Positions 1-7,685 of a DNA stretch of 58,862 bases are shown here, piece by piece. A program made the position numbers and the translations under genes. Under the pieces are notes generated by a model. The model did not search any database, had not been told where the DNA came from, and was given only the letters and a program-made list of their open reading frames with translations. How positions within the stretch are numbered: the stretch's first letter is position 1; each line of letters starts with the position of its first letter. The DNA comes from CAYILR01 sp964364175. Its GTDB lineage: Bacteria; Bdellovibrionota; UBA1018. The stretch spans positions 1-58,862 of the forward strand of contig CAYILR010000025.1 of the NCBI GenBank assembly GCA_964364175.1, in the 5' to 3' direction.

Positions 1-36
1 ACTGGAACTGGAACTGGAACTGGAACTGGAACTGGA
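1..36 (+). repeat. Hexanucleotide microsatellite (ACTGGA)6, in frame
   Basis: Six perfect copies of ACTGGA open the window, continuing as ACA ACC GGC. In frame they encode (Thr-Gly)6 followed by Thr. The repeat runs off the left edge, so its true copy number is unknown. Because the unit is a multiple of three, slippage would change protein length without shifting the frame. Confidence 0.9.
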
Positions 37-1509
37 ACAACCGGCTCAACCGACAATTTCAACAACAGCGTTCAGGCCGCTCAAACAGCTCTCAATAACG
101 ATCGAAGAAGAAGCTACGACTCCGATGTTGACGATGATTGTAAAATGGGCGCACGAATCAACGATAAGTATGCTTGTTCAGGCACCAAAACTCTAATTTC
201 AGGAGCACAAGTAGCTAATATAGCGGCACAAGCTGTTGGAAGTGCGGCAGTGCAATATCAAGGATCTGCCGCTACTCAAAAGGCAGCACAAGCGGGTACA
301 CAATCTGCGGCCATGGAATCCGCAGCAGATCTCCAAGCCAATTCTGCAAAACTTCAAATGGGCACAGGGGCTATGAACTTAGCTCTGGGGCTGATCCAGT
401 ATCAAAAAGGAGCTCAGCACGAAAAAAACGCGGGAGAAATCAGCAGAGGCACTGCGCGCGGAAATTCAGACGGGTACACATACAATAACGGCAACACAAA
501 TAACGCAGTCACTGCAACTGGGGTTGCGGGAGACACCGTGCAAAATTATGAAATGAACGCCGAGTATCGCAGTAAAATTGCTGAAATCAACCAACTCGAA
601 GGACGGATTGCATCCTTACCAGCTCCACAGCAAGCAGCCGCACGTGAGCAAGTCAATCAACTCAAAGACACTCTAAAGCAAAGAATGGCTCAAGACGTTC
701 AAGGAATCGGCAGGCAGGCGAAAAGCGAACAAAACATCGTTGCAGGCAGAGCCAAAGACGGCTCCTTCATCTCCATCATCTCCGGAGCCCAACAAGCCGC
801 CATGGGTTACTTCAACAAAAAAGCTGCCGACGAAATGCGAGAAGCCGCCCAGAAACTCAAAACCGCCGAAGCCTACCGCCCACCCGCAGTCGACTCGCAG
901 CTTCCACAATTTAATCCTTACCTGACTCCGAACCAAGCTCAGACCGCAAGACAACTCCAAGGTTTAAAAAGCGGCAACGTCACACCCACGACCTCCACCG
1001 CCGAGGCGGACGACAGCAAAGACGACGCCCCTCCTGGCTTGTCTCTCGGACAACCGAATAATCCCAACCCATTCAATGACAATATCGGAAGCGGCCCTTC
1101 TCCAGGCCCCATGGTTCCAATCGCAAACCAAGGCGGCGGTCCCTCAGGCGGAGGAAACGCTCCTGGCGGAAGCACCTCACCAGACAAGGGCGAAGAAGAA
1201 AAAAGAGCCCAGCAAATCGCCAATCGTTCTGCTAGCGACAGTTACAATAATGGAGGCGCCTACGCTCCCGGCGCCATGAACAATGGCGGTGGCCCGACTC
1301 AAGGCCCAGACCTTTCCAAACTCCTGGCGCAATTCTTACCCAAAGAAGGCGACGACAAACTCAAAAACGGCATCCTCGACTTCGGTGGCGGGCGCGGCCC
1401 AGCCGGCGATGCTCCGTTCTCCGTCCTGGACAAGAACGCCGACATCTTCAAACGCATCCACGAGACCTACCAAGAGAAGCAGACCCACGGGAATGTGGGA
1501 AACAACTAG
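1..1509 (+). CDS. Partial low-complexity protein, 5' end outside window
   Basis: The reading frame is open from base 1, so the gene starts upstream of the window; about 502 residues are visible. It begins with a Thr-Gly dipeptide tract encoded by a hexanucleotide repeat. An Ala/Gln-rich segment follows, then a helical charged stretch (about residues 180-240), then a Pro/Gly/Asn-rich C-terminal half. The composition resembles large secreted or surface proteins, but no catalytic motif or known domain is recognisable and the N-terminal signal is not visible. An internal ATG at 145 could be mistaken for a start; the uninterrupted frame and the continuous repeat argue against it. The stop lies 6 bases before the stop of the convergent hipA gene. 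Function unknown. Confidence 0.75.
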   Translation, partial: TGTGTGTGTGTGTTGSTDNFNNSVQAAQTALNNDRRRSYDSDVDDDCKMGARINDKYACSGTKTLISGAQVANIAAQAVGSAAVQYQGSAATQKAAQAGTQSAAMESAADLQANSAKLQMGTGAMNLALGLIQYQKGAQHEKNAGEISRGTARGNSDGYTYNNGNTNNAVTATGVAGDTVQNYEMNAEYRSKIAEINQLEGRIASLPAPQQAAAREQVNQLKDTLKQRMAQDVQGIGRQAKSEQNIVAGRAKDGSFISIISGAQQAAMGYFNKKAADEMREAAQKLKTAEAYRPPAVDSQLPQFNPYLTPNQAQTARQLQGLKSGNVTPTTSTAEADDSKDDAPPGLSLGQPNNPNPFNDNIGSGPSPGPMVPIANQGGGPSGGGNAPGGSTSPDKGEEEKRAQQIANRSASDSYNNGGAYAPGAMNNGGGPTQGPDLSKLLAQFLPKEGDDKLKNGILDFGGGRGPAGDAPFSVLDKNADIFKRIHETYQEKQTHGNVGNN

Positions 1510-1514
1510 CTCAA

Positions 1515-2735
1515 TCAGGGCTTCGGCGAAAAACTATTTTCCAGCATTTGAATGTCTGATTCTGACAAACCACATTTTCTGAAATGATCTCTCCAGTCGG
1601 CAACAACCTCTTCCATTTTTGCAACCAACGAAGACGCTTCATCACGGCTCAACCGAAAACCCTCACACTTGGATAATGCGTTCGAAACCGATGCTTTCTT
1701 CCCTTCTAATCCCACAGTCATTGCCATGGAATAGCTTTGTGAGCGGACTGTGGTGGGCACCACATCATAAAGTGGCGACAAATCCCAACGGTCGCGTTCC
1801 AAACTCAGGAATCCAAAATTCCTGAGATGATCATCATTATTGTAAACCAATATATTAAAGACCATTCGTTCAAAAAGTTCTCGCAAATCCCGCTCTGGAT
1901 GCGAAGAGTATTTCAAAAGAGCCTCCACAAGGGCGTGGTAACTCCAGGACGAATAATCGCTTTCGTGAATTCCAGTCAGCGTCAGGCCCGAAATAAATGG
2001 AATTGGAGTCCCATTTTTTCTGCGATCAAACCGCTCGATTAAATAAACAGAGCGTCCAGCAACCTCAGTCTTCTCGATAGATGGGACTGTGAGACCGCAT
2101 TTCACCGCAAGCGTCATTGCGGCATATTCAATCAAAGGTTCGCTTCTTTGATCTGACGAGAGAGAAAATTTCGCAAGATAGGTTTTGCCTTGCCACCGAA
2201 CCAGAGCCTTAGGCCTAGCTCCCCCCAGTGAAGGACCATACCGCAAATATTCATCAAGACGTGCAGATTCCTGGGACGCTTCCACATCCTTCAGGGCTCC
2301 CACGCAAAGTTCGAGATCGAGATACTTTGACTCTCGAAACTCAAATCCATTGGGAGTGTATACTTTGGGACCTGAGGCTGGATCGTCAGAAAATGCAAGC
2401 GCGCCGACTCGATCGGTGCCACATGCTGCGATGAATTCCAATTCAGTCAAACCTCTATGGAATTTTTTCTCGAGCAAGTAACGCCCCCATTTATCGGGGC
2501 CAGCATCTCGAATTCCGTTGAAAAGAGAAAAACCTTCGTCTGTGGTGAAAGTTCCGTCTTTGAGTGGAAGTTGCACAGGGTCGATTGCAAACGAATCAGA
2601 GTTCTCCAGATATTTCTTCCCGTATCGAAAGCTACTGGATGAAAACCGGCCTTCTTCTTCGTACTGCAACAGCCCTACAGGAACCCAACCCTGAGGATGG
2701 AGATAGGTGTAGACGTAGATTTCTTTAAGCATCAA
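1515..2735 (-). CDS. hipA: HipA-family serine/threonine kinase toxin
   Basis: A 406-residue protein with the HipA architecture. The N-terminal domain (about 1-105) is followed by a Gly-rich loop SLGGARPKA, which in HipA kinases carries the ATP-contacting and autophosphorylated serine region. Next come the motif ERFDRR near residue 232, the catalytic loop NNDDHLRNFGFL near residues 297-308, and DLSPLYDVVPT as the metal-binding segment. Family members phosphorylate targets such as glutamyl-tRNA synthetase and induce growth arrest; the target here is unknown. Its ATG overlaps the TGA of the upstream HipB-like gene (ATGA), so the two are translationally coupled. All kinase motifs appear intact, so it should be active. 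The E. coli protein is about 440 residues, so this is near full length. Confidence 0.9.
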   Translation of the reverse strand: MMLKEIYVYTYLHPQGWVPVGLLQYEEEGRFSSSSFRYGKKYLENSDSFAIDPVQLPLKDGTFTTDEGFSLFNGIRDAGPDKWGRYLLEKKFHRGLTELEFIAACGTDRVGALAFSDDPASGPKVYTPNGFEFRESKYLDLELCVGALKDVEASQESARLDEYLRYGPSLGGARPKALVRWQGKTYLAKFSLSSDQRSEPLIEYAAMTLAVKCGLTVPSIEKTEVAGRSVYLIERFDRRKNGTPIPFISGLTLTGIHESDYSSWSYHALVEALLKYSSHPERDLRELFERMVFNILVYNNDDHLRNFGFLSLERDRWDLSPLYDVVPTTVRSQSYSMAMTVGLEGKKASVSNALSKCEGFRLSRDEASSLVAKMEEVVADWRDHFRKCGLSESDIQMLENSFSPKP

Positions 2736-3034
2736 AAGTTCACTTTCTCGTCACTGATTTTTTTTGCAGAAGGTTTGCGACGGCGCGCCCGACGAAGAGC
2801 TGCTGCAATTCCTTCCAGATCGTTTTCAGGTCGAACTACTTCAGTAATCCCACTCAGCAGATTCAAAACGTGGAGTACTTGAAAAAACAATCCGATCGAA
2901 ACTTGCGCACTTCCCTTTTCCAGCTGAGTCAAAGTGCGGCGATCCACACCCACACGATTTGCCAAATCCACCCTAGACATTCCTCGAAGCTTGCGAGCCT
3001 CCGCTAGCATCCTACCCACCTCTTTCAGCTCCAT
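2732..3034 (-). CDS. hipB: HipB-like XRE antitoxin and repressor
   Basis: A Cro/C1-type helix-turn-helix protein of about 100 residues: LAEARKLRGMSRVDLANRVGVDRRTLTQLEKG is a textbook XRE fold (split here as helix 2 'SRVDLANRVG' and recognition helix 'DRRTLTQLEKG'). The tail is Arg/Lys-rich. The frame stays open to 3064, but I prefer the ATG at 3034. A longer start at 3046 or 3064 would put coding sequence inside the operator palindrome, and only the 3034 start has a purine-rich stretch (GAAAGTAGAA) just upstream. It overlaps hipA by four bases. By family knowledge it neutralises HipA and represses its own operon; the palindromes immediately upstream support this. Confidence 0.85.
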   Translation of the reverse strand: MELKEVGRMLAEARKLRGMSRVDLANRVGVDRRTLTQLEKGSAQVSIGLFFQVLHVLNLLSGITEVVRPENDLEGIAAALRRARRRKPSAKKISDEKVNF

Positions 3035-3045
3035 TTCTACTTTCA

Positions 3046-3095
3046 TATACATTATAATGCACATATATATATAATTTTGTACATTATAATGTACA
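3046..3095 (-). promoter_or_regulatory. hipBA operator: two palindromes around a TATAAT box
   Basis: A perfect 18-bp palindrome, TGTACATTATAATGTACA, lies at 3078-3095. A 16/18 match to it lies at 3046-3063, with starts 32 bp apart (about three helical turns). Each contains TATAAT, so the -10 element of the hipBA promoter probably lies within the site nearest the gene. This fits autorepression by a dimeric HipB-like protein. No convincing -35 box is visible. A + strand promoter for the secreted-protein gene at 3171 lies just beyond. Confidence 0.75.
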
Positions 3096-3135
3096 TTTTT
3101 ATCATAACCTCCATAAAACTCACAAACGAAATTAG

Positions 3136-3164
3136 TTGACTATTTGAGTATGTTAATTTAATCT
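3136..3164 (+). promoter_or_regulatory. Sigma-70-type promoter, near-leaderless
   Basis: TTGACT at 3136-3141, a 17-base spacer and TAATCT at 3159-3164. The -10 box ends only six bases before the ATG at 3171, and no Shine-Dalgarno sequence is present, so the transcript is probably leaderless or nearly so. Confidence 0.55.
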
Positions 3165-3170
3165 AACAAT

Positions 3171-3842
3171 ATGCTGACCCGAAGTATCTTACTCCTCACC
3201 CTTTTTGCGTACCCTATTTATGGCGACGAATTCGAAATTCAACGCTGCCCTAACCTCTCTGGGACCTATCGTTTCGACGGTATGAGCGAGAATTGCAAAA
3301 CCAATGACACCCAACGCGCCTTTGCCTACCCCATCCCAGTGGCGATCCATAGCCAATGGTACATTCAGCCGGGCAATACGTTTCAAATTGAACAAAAAGC
3401 CTGCGATCAAATCCTCGTCCACTACTCGATCGATTCAATCGATAAAAAAAGCGACCCGTTGACGCAAACCGAGGAAATTGCTCTCAAGCCCCACACCGAC
3501 GGCCTCTACCGAGATGAGCACTTTGAATTTTCATCCATATCGATTGAATATCATGGCAAGAAAAAGATCCAAAAATCAGGTATTGGGTTTCCGGAGGGCG
3601 GAACCAGTTGGCTCACACAGTCTTTTACACTCAATCCATATCCCAACGGCGATCTACAGATTGTTTCAAAACAACATGATTTTGGAGTCTCCAGCCAAGC
3701 ACCCTATATGAATTGGAGCGCCATGAACTTCAAATGCCGGATCGCTCGCGTGCCAAACACGATCGAAACCACTCAACAACTCAGCAAAACAACCGCGCCA
3801 GCCAAGCCTTCCCGTGCTCCGGCTAGCGCCGCCAGCGAATAA
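3171..3842 (+). CDS. Secreted hypothetical protein
   Basis: A 223-residue protein with a short but clear signal peptide (MLTRSILLLTLFAYPIYGDE, probable cleavage after YG). The mature part has several Cys residues (for example near RCPNLSG, ENCK, KACDQ, FKCRI) that could form disulfides in the periplasm. The C-terminus is a low-complexity Thr/Ala/Pro/Ser tail. The segment CPNLSGTYRF resembles the start of small periplasmic beta-barrel proteins, but I recognise no family. It is flanked by hipBA (divergent) and the phospholipase D-family gene 50 bases downstream on the same strand. Function unknown. Confidence 0.75.
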   Translation: MLTRSILLLTLFAYPIYGDEFEIQRCPNLSGTYRFDGMSENCKTNDTQRAFAYPIPVAIHSQWYIQPGNTFQIEQKACDQILVHYSIDSIDKKSDPLTQTEEIALKPHTDGLYRDEHFEFSSISIEYHGKKKIQKSGIGFPEGGTSWLTQSFTLNPYPNGDLQIVSKQHDFGVSSQAPYMNWSAMNFKCRIARVPNTIETTQQLSKTTAPAKPSRAPASAASE

Positions 3843-3892
3843 AATCATCTCTACACAATTTTAGTAAACTCGGATAAGAACTGGCACGACTT

Positions 3893-5533
3893 ATGAGGTG
3901 CCTGCCCTTTTTCATTCTCTTTTTTTTGTGTATTCCTTCACTCGGCTACTCTAGAGCAAGTCGCACGCTCATCCAAAACACCCTGATCAAGAATAGATTT
4001 TACGATACAGCGCTCGAGAGTTTTCCAGATCCGGTCAACTTGAGACAACCCATTCGATCTGCCGTTCGAGAATTTTTTCAAAAAACGAAAAAAGCAGCCG
4101 AAACCCAGCCCGATTTTGCCGCTCGGTACCCGGAACTCAATTCTTTTTTAAACTGGAGCACCCTCGCAGAATCCACCACAACACTCTCTGAAATCCGAGT
4201 TCCCACAGCTCTAGGTAAAGTCCAACTCCTGATGGGCAACGTGGAATCCTGGTGGGCAAGATATCTCATCATTCAACAAGCCCAGAAATCCATCGACGTT
4301 CAGTACTTTATCATCGATAACGATGTCTTTGGTTTGAGCTTCTTAGCCCTGCTTTTGGAAAAAGCAAAACAGGGGGTCAAAGTACGCCTCATGCTGGATC
4401 GCGCTGGATGCCCTATCATACGCAAAAACAGACAAAAAGCTTTGCTTCAAGAACTCGCTCTAGCCGGAGTCGAAATTCACGTCTTCAATCCATTCATTGT
4501 CGATTTTCCAAACCTGAATTTTATTACAAGAAATCATGATAAAATTCTTTTGATTGATGATCGTTACTTCATGACCGGGGGAAGAAATATTTCGAGATAC
4601 TATCTCATTGATCCAGCTGATGACTCATTCCTATTCAGCGATGCGGATGTTCTCATTGACTCACCTCAGGCTGCAGCCTCAGCAATTCTAGCTTTTCAGC
4701 AAGAATTCGATGTCTCACAAACTTACGTGATTCAAAGAGCCGAAAATTCTTCACCAGAATCCGTACAAAAACTGGAGTCCGCACTACAAGCCATGAGGGA
4801 ACGCTTTGAAAATTCTGAACTCAGCAACGAGTTCAAAGGCTGGTTCCCCATGCTTCAACATTGGAAGCGTCTTTATGGCATTAAGGATTTCCAACTTTTT
4901 CCTGATCCCACCTTCAAGCCTCTAGAAATTCTGGACAAAACCTCAGATTTATTAAATTATTTTGATCTTCGTGAAGAGCTCTTTCGACTTTTCGAAGAAG
5001 CACAAACTGACATTTGGATCGAAAACCCTTACGTCGTTTTGACAGACAAGATGCGGTCCGCACTCGAAAAAGCCGCACGTCGAGGTGTCAGAATCACCAT
5101 TCGCACCAATGGTCCAGCTAGCGGCGACAGCGACTGGACTCAAGCAGTTTTTGAACAGGAGTGGCGATCACTCCTAAAAACCATCCCAAACCTCAGGATT
5201 TATGGAGATATTGGAAAAGAAAAAATTCATTCAAAATTGTTCGTCTTTGACGGAAAAAAATCTTTCATTTCCAGCTACAATCTCGACAGCGTAAGTGAAA
5301 AATTCAACTCAGAAATCGGTGTTTTGATTGATGATGTCGGAACCGCCGAAAGCGTGATTGCAACCATCACCAGCCGTACAGCAAAGGATAAGCAGTACAC
5401 ACTCGATGGACCACAGATTGGAGACCCTCATACGCTCAATCACCTCTGGCGGCTGTCTTGGGTAGCGCGCTTGATCAGGCGCTGGATTCATGTTGAACCG
5501 GTCCAAACCCGTCTAAAACCTTTAGTTGATTAG
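3893..5533 (+). CDS. Secreted phospholipase D-family protein
   Basis: A 546-residue protein with a signal peptide (MRCLPFFILFFLCIPSLGYS) and two PLD catalytic half-sites. The first is NHDKILLIDDRYFMTGGRN, with H215 and K217. The second is IHSKLFVFDGKKSFISSYN, with H446 and K448. Members hydrolyse or transfer phosphodiester head groups (cardiolipin synthases, phospholipases, some nucleases). The export signal and overall layout resemble periplasmic cardiolipin-synthase-like PLDs of Gram-negative bacteria. Both HKD motifs are intact, so it should be active; whether it acts on self or prey/host phospholipid is not visible. Its stop codon overlaps that of convergent htpX by four bases. Confidence 0.88.
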   Translation: MRCLPFFILFFLCIPSLGYSRASRTLIQNTLIKNRFYDTALESFPDPVNLRQPIRSAVREFFQKTKKAAETQPDFAARYPELNSFLNWSTLAESTTTLSEIRVPTALGKVQLLMGNVESWWARYLIIQQAQKSIDVQYFIIDNDVFGLSFLALLLEKAKQGVKVRLMLDRAGCPIIRKNRQKALLQELALAGVEIHVFNPFIVDFPNLNFITRNHDKILLIDDRYFMTGGRNISRYYLIDPADDSFLFSDADVLIDSPQAAASAILAFQQEFDVSQTYVIQRAENSSPESVQKLESALQAMRERFENSELSNEFKGWFPMLQHWKRLYGIKDFQLFPDPTFKPLEILDKTSDLLNYFDLREELFRLFEEAQTDIWIENPYVVLTDKMRSALEKAARRGVRITIRTNGPASGDSDWTQAVFEQEWRSLLKTIPNLRIYGDIGKEKIHSKLFVFDGKKSFISSYNLDSVSEKFNSEIGVLIDDVGTAESVIATITSRTAKDKQYTLDGPQIGDPHTLNHLWRLSWVARLIRRWIHVEPVQTRLKPLVD

Positions 5534-6459
5534 CCAATCGCACTCTCCAGACGAGCAATCCTTTCTTCAAGCGGTGGGTGTGTAGAAAACAATGCCATGA
5601 ATCCACCTCGTGGTCCGGAGATTCGGAAGGCCTTCATCGAAGCAGGGGCTGGATGCTGAGCTTCAACCTCTTCCATCATGCCATAGGCGCGCTGCAAACC
5701 CTTCAGCGCATTGACCATCTGATGGCGTCCAGCCAGACGCGCTCCCCCTGCATCCGCTCTGAACTCCCGATAACGAGAAAACCAAGCAGTGATCATCGAA
5801 CCTAAAATCATCAACACAATTTCCAGAAAAAATTGAATCATGTACTGCATTCCAAAGCCCGAGGAACTGCGTCCTTCTTCGTCCTTGCTTCGCAGTGCTT
5901 GAGAAATCGCAAACGCCAATACACGAGACAAAAACATCACAAACGCGTTCACAATCCCTTGCAACAAAGTCATCGTGACCATGTCGCCATTGGCTACGTG
6001 CGCGATTTCGTGCCCTAGGACACCCTCCACTTCCTCATCACTCATCCGTTGCATCAACCCTGTCGAAACTGCAACCAGAGCACGAGACTTCGTCGGACCT
6101 GTGGCAAAAGCATTGATGTCTGGAGATTCGTAAATTCCCACTTGAGGCATCGCTGGCAATCCAGCAGAGCGCGCCAATGAGTGAACTTTTTGAACCAGAT
6201 CTTGGAGATGAGAATCGTGAGTGTGTGGGTCGATGATTTTGACTCCCATCATCCATTTCGCCATCACTCGCGAGAGCGCCAGAGAAATAAACGACCCGGT
6301 CATCCCCCAAACTAAGCAGAAGATTGCCAGCTGGGAGTAATCAATCCCGTAGTACGAGGTGTACCGAGTGACCCCGAGGACCTGCAAAATCAAACTGATG
6401 GTGAGAACCACCAAAATATTAACTAATAGAAACAAAAATATCCGTTTTGCGATTGCCAT
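5530..6459 (-). CDS. htpX: Inner-membrane zinc protease HtpX
   Basis: A 309-residue M48 metalloprotease. Two N-terminal hydrophobic segments (about 5-30 and 40-62) precede the zinc site HEIAH at residues 150-154 (GHEIAHVANGD). Two further hydrophobic segments follow (near 160-185 and 205-225), and the third ligand is the Glu in YREFRADAGGARLAG. Length and order match HtpX, which degrades damaged inner-membrane proteins together with FtsH. In E. coli it is induced by envelope stress through Cpx; no such site is recognisable here. It is transcribed alone, convergent with the PLD gene. A 93-base gap upstream should hold its promoter, but I see no strong boxes there. Confidence 0.95.
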   Translation of the reverse strand: MAIAKRIFLFLLVNILVVLTISLILQVLGVTRYTSYYGIDYSQLAIFCLVWGMTGSFISLALSRVMAKWMMGVKIIDPHTHDSHLQDLVQKVHSLARSAGLPAMPQVGIYESPDINAFATGPTKSRALVAVSTGLMQRMSDEEVEGVLGHEIAHVANGDMVTMTLLQGIVNAFVMFLSRVLAFAISQALRSKDEEGRSSSGFGMQYMIQFFLEIVLMILGSMITAWFSRYREFRADAGGARLAGRHQMVNALKGLQRAYGMMEEVEAQHPAPASMKAFRISGPRGGFMALFSTHPPLEERIARLESAIG

Positions 6460-6552
6460 CTGTTCTAATCCGCCTTTGGACGTATCATGTGCATGGTTTT
6501 GCCACTCGTCAAGGGCAACTGGATTGATACTAGTTGCAAGGCTCTACAAGGC

Positions 6553-7572
6553 TTATTGAGAATCTCCGAGGACACCGATTTGCTTGAGATTCTTAGCCAG
6601 GTCGTCCCCGTCTACCCAGAACTCTCCATGTTCACAGTCCTTTGCGGCCTTTAGCCCATAGCAACCGTGCCCGATCCCATGACTGTTTCGAATCAAGTAT
6701 TGGCAACGACTCCCCTCCCGCCGTCGACCCACCATGAGCACTGCGTGCGGGCTACATTCTTTCGTTTTGCCCCCGGTCTGCAAAAACTCCATGCACAAGC
6801 TTCCAAAAACGGGTTGTGGGTGATTACGGCTCAAAAAATCCGAGAGATTCTTAGCGAAGTTAGAATTTTTTTCCTGCATCTTTGGAACCTTCACAGAAAT
6901 CCGATTCGCAGGATTTTCACAAGGGGCTAATATCGCTCGTCGAATAAATTCCCGGTTACTCATCGGCTCCAGAATTAAATCGAGTGGCGAAAAACCTCCG
7001 GAACAATCCGTAAGACTTTTCATTTTCACGGGCAGATACTCTCGATTCACGCAAATCTGACGCGCCAATTCATCAGGACGTAAACGATAGTCCAGTCGTT
7101 TTTCATAGAGTTTCTGCATTTCTAAAAGAGGATTGAGAAGCTTGTACTCGTCGAACCCCAGGTCTCCCGCTTTGCAGGTCCCCTGCTTCTGAATTTCTTC
7201 CAGCGCAATTGCGACATAGCCACCATCCTCCCACGGTTTATAATTCTTGAGAGTCGGTTTCTCATGTTCTCGCAGCATTTCCACTGAGGTCAGAATTGGG
7301 TTGGGATAAATTTCTGGACCGCCATGACTTTTGGTATAGGCCTGCACCATTTGCGACGCCACATACGAAAAGCAAAGGCCCGTCTTTCCTTGATCTCGCA
7401 CAGGCATGCCATGCATTGAAAACTCTGCTTTTCGTAGATCAACCGGCTTGCACTCATCGAGGCTGACTGGAGGCTCAATGATCTCAGACGACAATCCCGT
7501 GGGCTGCGCCTGAGAAGTTGTCACAAGCAAACTCAGCATGAATTTTAGTAGAAATAGCAGCAAACTCAGCAC
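6553..7572 (-). CDS. Secreted papain-like (C1-type) cysteine protease
   Basis: A 339-residue protein with a signal peptide ending near SQA. The catalytic cysteine lies in VRDQGKTGLCFSYVASQM (C67), corresponding to the papain QGxCGSCWxF block, with the oxyanion Gln at VRDQG. The histidine is in CSPHAVLMVG (H276) and the asparagine in LIRNSHG (N296). The order Cys-His-Asn is that of peptidase family C1. CGSCW is replaced by TGLCF, so this is a divergent member. Several extra cysteines suggest disulfides in an exported protein. No pro-domain is evident. A secreted protease fits a predatory or scavenging lifestyle, but that is inference. Confidence 0.75.
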   Translation of the reverse strand: MLSLLLFLLKFMLSLLVTTSQAQPTGLSSEIIEPPVSLDECKPVDLRKAEFSMHGMPVRDQGKTGLCFSYVASQMVQAYTKSHGGPEIYPNPILTSVEMLREHEKPTLKNYKPWEDGGYVAIALEEIQKQGTCKAGDLGFDEYKLLNPLLEMQKLYEKRLDYRLRPDELARQICVNREYLPVKMKSLTDCSGGFSPLDLILEPMSNREFIRRAILAPCENPANRISVKVPKMQEKNSNFAKNLSDFLSRNHPQPVFGSLCMEFLQTGGKTKECSPHAVLMVGRRREGSRCQYLIRNSHGIGHGCYGLKAAKDCEHGEFWVDGDDLAKNLKQIGVLGDSQ

Positions 7573-7618
7573 ACCCCTCCCTGCTTGATCAAGATTAGCA
7601 TGAAGGAATGTTGGTTTT

Positions 7619-7660
7619 CTAAAAACAAAACGGGTCGAGATTTTGACATCCTCGACCCGT
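7619..7660 (-). terminator. Rho-independent terminator of hppA
   Basis: On the minus strand a perfect 10-bp stem (ACGGGTCGAG paired with CTCGACCCGT) with an 11-base loop is followed by TTTTGTTTTT. It lies 26 bases past the hppA stop and is the clearest intrinsic terminator in the window. Confidence 0.93.
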
Positions 7661-7685
7661 CTGATTAGCTTGTCGTGGCGCGAGC

